From positions 1 through 52,144 of IMG/VR virus record IMGVR_UViG_3300027721_000021: 52,144 nt of DNA, one strand, 5' to 3'. The stretch is from a virus. Each line of letters begins with the position of its first letter. The stretch's first letter is position 1. Under the pieces are notes generated by a model. The model worked only from the letters and a program-made list of their open reading frames with translations, did not search any database and was not told where the DNA came from. This document shows positions 48,105-52,144 of this stretch, piece by piece. Made by a program: the position numbers and the translations under genes.

Positions 48105-48124
48105 CGCGCCGATTGTGCTACAAT
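48096..48124 (+). promoter_or_regulatory. Sigma70-like promoter for uvsX
   Basis: TTTACT (48096-48101), 17 bases, TACAAT (48119-48124), overlapping the gp43 stop. It gives an own promoter to uvsX, gp40-position gene and gp41. Confidence 0.65.
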
Positions 48125-48195
48125 GATACATCATGACCAAACACTTCAACACTGATTACGATGAAGACCCGTATTACCATCGAAAGGAAATTACT

Positions 48196-49248
48196 ATGAG
48201 TTTGCTAGACAAGATTAAGAAGAATTCGACAATCAAGGATACTGCTATCCTAGAGAAGTCCAAGTTCTTCCAAGACAAGGACATGATCAGCACGGACATT
48301 CCGGTGCTGAACGTTGCCCTCGGTGGATCACTGAATGGTGGATTCACTCCCGGTCTGACCATGTGGGCAGGACCGTCGAAGAACTTCAAGACCGCATTCT
48401 GCTTGATCATGGTCAAGGCATATCAGGAAAAGTATCCGGAAGGCGTGGTTCTGTTCTATGACTCCGAATTCGGTACACCGCAGGGCTACTTCGACACCTT
48501 CGGCATCGACACTTCGCGAGTGCTGCATACGCCGGTCACGGACGTAGAGCAGTTGAAGTTCGATATCATGACTCAGTTGAACGACATTGCGCGTGGTGAA
48601 CGTGTGATGATCGTCATCGACTCTATCGGCAACCTCGCTTCCAAGAAGGAAGTCGAAGACGCACTGGAAGGCAAGAGCGTGGCTGACATGACTCGCGCCA
48701 AGCAGATTAAGTCCCTGTTCCGCATGGTAACGCCGCACCTCACACTCAAGGATATTCCTATGGTAGTGGTCAACCACACCTATAAGGAAATTGGGTTATA
48801 TCCGAAAGATATTGTCGGCGGCGGAACAGGGTCTTATTATTCGGCTGACAACATCTACATTCTCGGCAGGCAGCAGGAGAAGGAAGGCACGGAAGTCATT
48901 GGCTACTCGTTCATCATCAACGTGGAGAAGTCCCGTTACGTGCGCGAGAAGAGCAAGATTCCTGTCACGGTCACGTTTGAAGGTGGTGTGAACAAGTATT
49001 CCGGTCTGATGGATATCGCTCTGGAAACTGGTCATGTGACTAAGCCTAACGTCGGTTGGTATGCCAAGGTTGACGTAGAAACGGGCGAAGTCGAAGACAA
49101 GAAGTGGCGACTCGCGGACACCCAAACGGCAGAGTTTTGGGATCCGATTCTTGAGTCCGAATCTTTCCAGAATGCGGTCGAGGCTAAATACAAGTTCGCA
49201 TCCGTATTCCATACGAAGGACGAGGAACAAGTCGATGAAGAAGTATAA
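48196..49248 (+). CDS. uvsX: Recombinase UvsX (RecA-like)
   Basis: Strand-exchange protein acting with UvsY in recombination-dependent replication. It has 350 residues from ATG 48196 (T4 UvsX has 391 or so). The start is chosen because MSLLDKIKKNSTIKDTAILE matches the T4 beginning and AAAGGA precedes it; an upstream in-frame ATG at 48133 would add 21 residues. Walker A is AGPSKNFKT, matching T4 GPSKSFKS; VLFYDSEFGTPQ, VIDSIGNLASKKE and DMTRAKQIKSLFR follow. The acidic C-terminus is typical. Confidence 0.95.
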   Translation: MSLLDKIKKNSTIKDTAILEKSKFFQDKDMISTDIPVLNVALGGSLNGGFTPGLTMWAGPSKNFKTAFCLIMVKAYQEKYPEGVVLFYDSEFGTPQGYFDTFGIDTSRVLHTPVTDVEQLKFDIMTQLNDIARGERVMIVIDSIGNLASKKEVEDALEGKSVADMTRAKQIKSLFRMVTPHLTLKDIPMVVVNHTYKEIGLYPKDIVGGGTGSYYSADNIYILGRQQEKEGTEVIGYSFIINVEKSRYVREKSKIPVTVTFEGGVNKYSGLMDIALETGHVTKPNVGWYAKVDVETGEVEDKKWRLADTQTAEFWDPILESESFQNAVEAKYKFASVFHTKDEEQVDEEV

Positions 49249-49780
49249 AGAGAAACTACAGTTCTGGTGGGCTAAGACGACTATCAAGGACGGACGAGAT
49301 TTCGATATCCTGATGGACGACCGTGGGATGCTCGTAACCATCCTTAGTGGTAAGTTCAAAGGTGTCTCATTCCGGTACTCCCCACTAACCGTACTAGACG
49401 ATGAAGGACTGGTTGACTTTAGCACGCATGTAGCGTATAATCCAAAGGGTCTAGACGTATCTGACCCGAAGTTTGCGAAGCTGACAACCAACATTCTGCG
49501 CATCCTCCTAGCCGATGCGATTCCAGAAACAGCCGCACAGAAGCATGAAGAAATACAGGTGATTGATGAGAACCGAGACACTGATACTGACAAGCTTGAT
49601 CAAGAACGAGTCTTTCATGAGGAAAGCACTCCCCTTCTTGAAAAGCGAGTATCTAAGCGAAAGCCCCGAAAGAAAACTGTTTCAGCAGATTCAGGAGTAC
49701 ATCCTAAAGTACAACAGCCTGCCAAGCCAAAGCGCACTCGCGCTCGGACTACAGGAAAGAAACGACCTCACGGAAAGTGA
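49235..49780 (+). CDS. Protein at the gp40 position, overlapping gp41
   Basis: A 181-residue frame from ATG 49235, overlapping the end of uvsX by 14 bases. Residues 1-110 have strands (FDILMDDRGMLVTILSGKFK then GVSFRYSPLTVLDDEGLVDF) like small proteins near gp41 in other T4-like phages, where T4 has gp40. The C-terminal 70 residues are strongly basic (KRVSKRKPRKKTVSADSGV, KPKRTRARTTGKKRPHGK) and are read out of frame over the start of gp41. The 215-base overlap is unusual and may be overprinting. Confidence 0.6.
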   Translation: MKKYKEKLQFWWAKTTIKDGRDFDILMDDRGMLVTILSGKFKGVSFRYSPLTVLDDEGLVDFSTHVAYNPKGLDVSDPKFAKLTTNILRILLADAIPETAAQKHEEIQVIDENRDTDTDKLDQERVFHEESTPLLEKRVSKRKPRKKTVSADSGVHPKVQQPAKPKRTRARTTGKKRPHGK

Positions 49781-50936
49781 GTTCAAAGCATGTAAAGAAA
49801 TTCTGAGCGAAATCTCGGAAGGTGATACTGCCGACAAAGATACACAATGGATACTTGATACCACCGAAAAGTTCTGTCAAGAGAAGGCTATCTACAATGC
49901 CATCATGGAATCCATTCAAATCATTGACGGCAAGGATGAAAAGCATCACAAGGGAGCTATTCCTAGCATTCTTAGTGATGCTCTTGGTGTTAGTTTTGAT
50001 CCCAACGTTGGTCATGATTATCTCGATATGTCTGCTTCTCGCTATGATTTCTATCATCGAATCGAAAAGCGGATCCCCTTCGACCTTACGTATTTCAATA
50101 AGATCACGAATGGAGGGGTCTGCCGGAAAACGCTCAACATCATCCTCGCGGGAACCGGAGTAGGTAAGTCCCTTGCGATGTGCCACTTTGCTGCGGCAGC
50201 AATGCAGCAGCAGTTCAATGTCCTGTACATCACGATGGAAATGGCAGAAGAGCGCATTGCAGAACGCATCGACGCTAATCTATTGAACCTGACCATGGAC
50301 GATGTGAAGTGCCTGTCGAAAGACATGTACGAGACTCGCATGGACAAGATCAAAGCCAACGTCAAGGGCAAGTTGATCATCAAGGAATACCCTACAGCAT
50401 CCGCGAATGCTTCGCATTTCCGTGCGTTGCTCCAAGACCTCAGACTCAAGCGTAACTTCAAGCCTGATATCATCTTCATCGACTACCTGAATATCTGTGC
50501 ATCCTCGCGCATCAAGCCGGGAGCGAACATCAACTCCTACACCTACGTCAAGGCAATCGCGGAAGAACTGCGTGGTCTTGCGGTGGAGTTCGACGTACCC
50601 GTATTCTCGGCAACGCAGACTACCCGTTCTGGCTTCTCTTCCTCCGATCCCGGTCTGGAAGATACGTCTGAATCCTTCGGTCTGCCTGCGACGGCTGACC
50701 TCATGTTTGCTCTAATCAGCACAGAGGAACTGGAAGCCCTCAATCAGATTATGGTCAAGCAACTCAAGAACCGGTACAATGATCCGACGCTAAATAAGAG
50801 GTTCACCGTGGGTATTGACAGGGCTAAGATGCGCCTGTATGATCTAGACCCTACGGCACAACAAGGTCTGGTGGATGCCGGTCATCAAGGCAACTCACCT
50901 AGCGGCGGCAACAAGTTCAAAGGGTTCAAGGTATAA
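49566..50936 (+). CDS. gp41: Replicative DNA helicase gp41
   Basis: DnaB-type hexameric helicase that moves on the lagging strand and binds the primase. It has 456 residues from ATG 49566 (T4 gp41 has 475). The start is supported by the N-terminus TLILTSLIKNESFMRKALPF, matching T4 (EIILSHLIFDQAYFSKVWPY). Walker A is LAGTGVGKS (about 197-205), Walker B IIFIDYLNICAS, and LPATADLMFALISTEEL follows. The C-terminus SGGNKFKGFKV is short. It overlaps the upstream gene by 215 bases. Confidence 0.95.
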   Translation: MRTETLILTSLIKNESFMRKALPFLKSEYLSESPERKLFQQIQEYILKYNSLPSQSALALGLQERNDLTESEFKACKEILSEISEGDTADKDTQWILDTTEKFCQEKAIYNAIMESIQIIDGKDEKHHKGAIPSILSDALGVSFDPNVGHDYLDMSASRYDFYHRIEKRIPFDLTYFNKITNGGVCRKTLNIILAGTGVGKSLAMCHFAAAAMQQQFNVLYITMEMAEERIAERIDANLLNLTMDDVKCLSKDMYETRMDKIKANVKGKLIIKEYPTASANASHFRALLQDLRLKRNFKPDIIFIDYLNICASSRIKPGANINSYTYVKAIAEELRGLAVEFDVPVFSATQTTRSGFSSSDPGLEDTSESFGLPATADLMFALISTEELEALNQIMVKQLKNRYNDPTLNKRFTVGIDRAKMRLYDLDPTAQQGLVDAGHQGNSPSGGNKFKGFKV

Positions 50937-51709
50937 TGGCACAGGAAGGGTTTGTCTACGAACAGAACGCATGGAAAGCCTTGAAGCCTTACGGCATCAC
51001 AGGTCGCCCTCCTGCGGGTGCTGCGCACGATAGACCCGACCTAGAACTCAAGGTTGGCAAGATCACAACCGGCGTGGAATTGAAGAATGCTCCTACCACT
51101 GCCGGTTCTCTTGTCATGCAGTATTTCGACGGTGAGTGGCACTTCGGTCCTACCGGTGGCGACGATGAAAAGGAATTCATGAAGGCTGTCGGCATGAAAG
51201 TCGATATCCTTGACACCATGAACAGCAAGTGGAAGAAGCCAGTCCTGCAATACAAGGGCGCACAGAAGGTCTACGTGGGTGCGGATGATTCTCGCAAGGC
51301 ATACGATCTTGACCTCGCCAAGTTTGGTGGCAAGGGTGCCGGTGATATCTACGTCACGGTTCCTAACAAGACCATTTCAGGTTACTACAACACGAAGAAG
51401 ACCTACTACCTGAACGTCGGCACGCATGGTTTGTTCCTCTTCGGAACCAAAGACCCACTCGACCTCAATGATCGCTTGAAGAAAGCAAAACAGAAGCCGG
51501 TTCCAGACTTCTCCACCCCGGCATCCGCAGTCACACAGATTCGCGTGCGTTGTCAGTACAAGGGTGGCGGCAGCTATCAGTTCTCGTTCACATTACAGTT
51601 TGGTAAGGTGATCAAGTCGCCTTACAACATTGCGCCTATCAGACTAGGCAGCAGTTCTCTTATAGATACTACAAGACTCAAGAAGGACGCAGTGCTAGGC
51701 GTACTTTAG
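50936..51709 (+). CDS. PD-(D/E)XK nuclease-like protein
   Basis: A 257-residue protein starting at the gp41 stop (TAATG). HDRPDLELKV (31-40) and GVELKNAP (46-53) contain the Asp35, Glu48 and Lys50 expected of a PD-(D/E)XK nuclease core. The rest is beta-rich and basic (IRVRCQYKGGGSYQFSFTLQ). The T4 order would place primase gp61 here, but no primase motif is seen. A role in recombination or DNA repair is an inference. Confidence 0.62.
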   Translation: MAQEGFVYEQNAWKALKPYGITGRPPAGAAHDRPDLELKVGKITTGVELKNAPTTAGSLVMQYFDGEWHFGPTGGDDEKEFMKAVGMKVDILDTMNSKWKKPVLQYKGAQKVYVGADDSRKAYDLDLAKFGGKGAGDIYVTVPNKTISGYYNTKKTYYLNVGTHGLFLFGTKDPLDLNDRLKKAKQKPVPDFSTPASAVTQIRVRCQYKGGGSYQFSFTLQFGKVIKSPYNIAPIRLGSSSLIDTTRLKKDAVLGVL

Positions 51710-51727
51710 TGACAAAGGTGACTCGTT

Positions 51728-52144
51728 ATGACTATTCTAGTGACAGGTGGATTGGGATTCATTGGTAGCGCATTCGTGCGCCGTTGGTCTATGATCAACA
51801 ACGAACCCCTGATTATTCTCGACCGGTTGGCTTACTCAGCCAATCCCCTCAACATCAAGCCGCAGCGTGATACCGTGACCGTTCATATCGGTGACGTTGC
51901 GGATCCGCGTGACGTAAAGAGTCTCCTGTTGGAGTACATGCCTCGCGCAATTTTCCACTTCGCAGCCGAGTCGCACGTAGACAACTCCATCAACGACACT
52001 ACTCCGTTCCTGCACTCCAATGTGTACGGCACGGTGAACCTGTTGGATCAAATCAAGAACCATAGACCACAGTGCCACTTCATTCATGTCTCTACGGATG
52101 AAGTCTTCGGTTCGCTAGGTCTGAAAGACCCTGCATTCAACGAA
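51728..52144 (+). CDS. rmlB: dTDP-glucose 4,6-dehydratase (3' truncated by window end)
   Basis: The first 139 residues of a short-chain dehydrogenase/reductase-like nucleotide-sugar enzyme. The NAD-binding GGLGFIGS (residues 7-14) follows MTILVT. FHFAAESHVDNSINDTTPFL and HVSTDEVFGSLG (later) are the RmlB signature, including Thr-Asp-Glu near the active site. It would make the dTDP-4-keto-6-deoxyglucose donor used in sugar chains such as rhamnose. It is probably linked to the glycosyltransferase island. The ATG follows AAAGGTGA. Confidence 0.92.
   Translation, partial: MTILVTGGLGFIGSAFVRRWSMINNEPLIILDRLAYSANPLNIKPQRDTVTVHIGDVADPRDVKSLLLEYMPRAIFHFAAESHVDNSINDTTPFLHSNVYGTVNLLDQIKNHRPQCHFIHVSTDEVFGSLGLKDPAFNE

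Noticed and set aside
50789-50796. GCTAAATA inside gp41
   Set aside because: Same reason: no downstream start at the usual distance; taken as chance.
1-52144. tRNA genes, CRISPR arrays and insertion sequences
   Set aside because: Intergenic gaps are all under 300 bases and none shows a cloverleaf, spaced repeats or transposase ends.

Overview
The window is a contiguous piece of a T4-superfamily myovirus genome (contractile-tailed, lytic). Every supported gene is on the + strand, packed with 1-8 nt stop/start overlaps. The evidence is the run of T4 core genes in recognisable order: terminase (gp17), sheath (gp18), tube (gp19), portal (gp20), prohead core/protease/scaffold (gp68-like, gp21, gp22) and capsid (gp23), then uvsY, uvsW, late sigma gp55, gp47/gp46, gp45 clamp, gp44/gp62 loader, regA, gp43 polymerase, uvsX and gp41 helicase. 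Peptide deformylase, a CobS-like ATPase, LSm-like small proteins and CTAAATA-type late promoters resemble the cyanophage and alphaproteobacterial branches of the superfamily more than enteric T4 itself. The host cannot be fixed from this window; a proteobacterium is plausible because the early promoters are sigma70-like (TTGnnn, 16-17 bp, TAtaaT) and one gene belongs to the DUF1289 family.

Layout. 1-10.9 kb: late morphogenesis block, with candidate late promoters before gp18, gp19, the prohead-core gene, gp22, gp23 and a second tube-like gene, and a strong hairpin terminator after gp23. 10.9-17.3 kb: recombination/late transcription block (uvsY, uvsW, gp55, gp47, gp46) ending in peptide deformylase. 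17.4-21.8 kb: a VWA/metalloprotease CobT-like protein, an unknown protein and a MoxR/CobS-like AAA+ ATPase, with two promoters that share an unusual upstream element. 21.8-26.3 kb: accessory block with a SLOG-fold protein, an SF2 helicase with an N-terminal nuclease-like region, two proteins made of helicase-associated (HA) repeats, and a small HTH protein. 26.4-34.3 kb: a glycosyltransferase, dNMP kinase, clamp, DsbA-like protein, clamp loader, RegA, dUTPase, dCMP deaminase, a HAD phosphatase and small conserved proteins. 34.3-41.3 kb: a repeat-rich intergenic segment followed by about 25 very small genes, several of them 28-47 residues long. 41.3-45.2 kb: a glycan/surface-modification island with two methyltransferases, two glycosyltransferase-like proteins and a radical SAM/SPASM protein. 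45.2-51.7 kb: gp43, uvsX, a gp40-position gene and gp41, then a PD-(D/E)XK-like protein. The window ends inside a dTDP-glucose 4,6-dehydratase gene.

How it works together. Sigma70-like promoters probably drive replication, nucleotide and accessory genes early. gp55 with the gp45 clamp would then fire the CTAAATA promoters for capsid and tail genes. RegA probably tunes translation of the replication genes. The parts most likely to hold undescribed biology are the CobT-like/unknown/CobS-like module with its shared promoter element, the helicase followed by free-standing HA-repeat proteins, the radical-SAM glycan island, and the small-gene region headed by a Lys/Ala-rich protein. No tRNA gene, CRISPR array or insertion sequence was seen, and there is no gene-free stretch longer than 300 bases.
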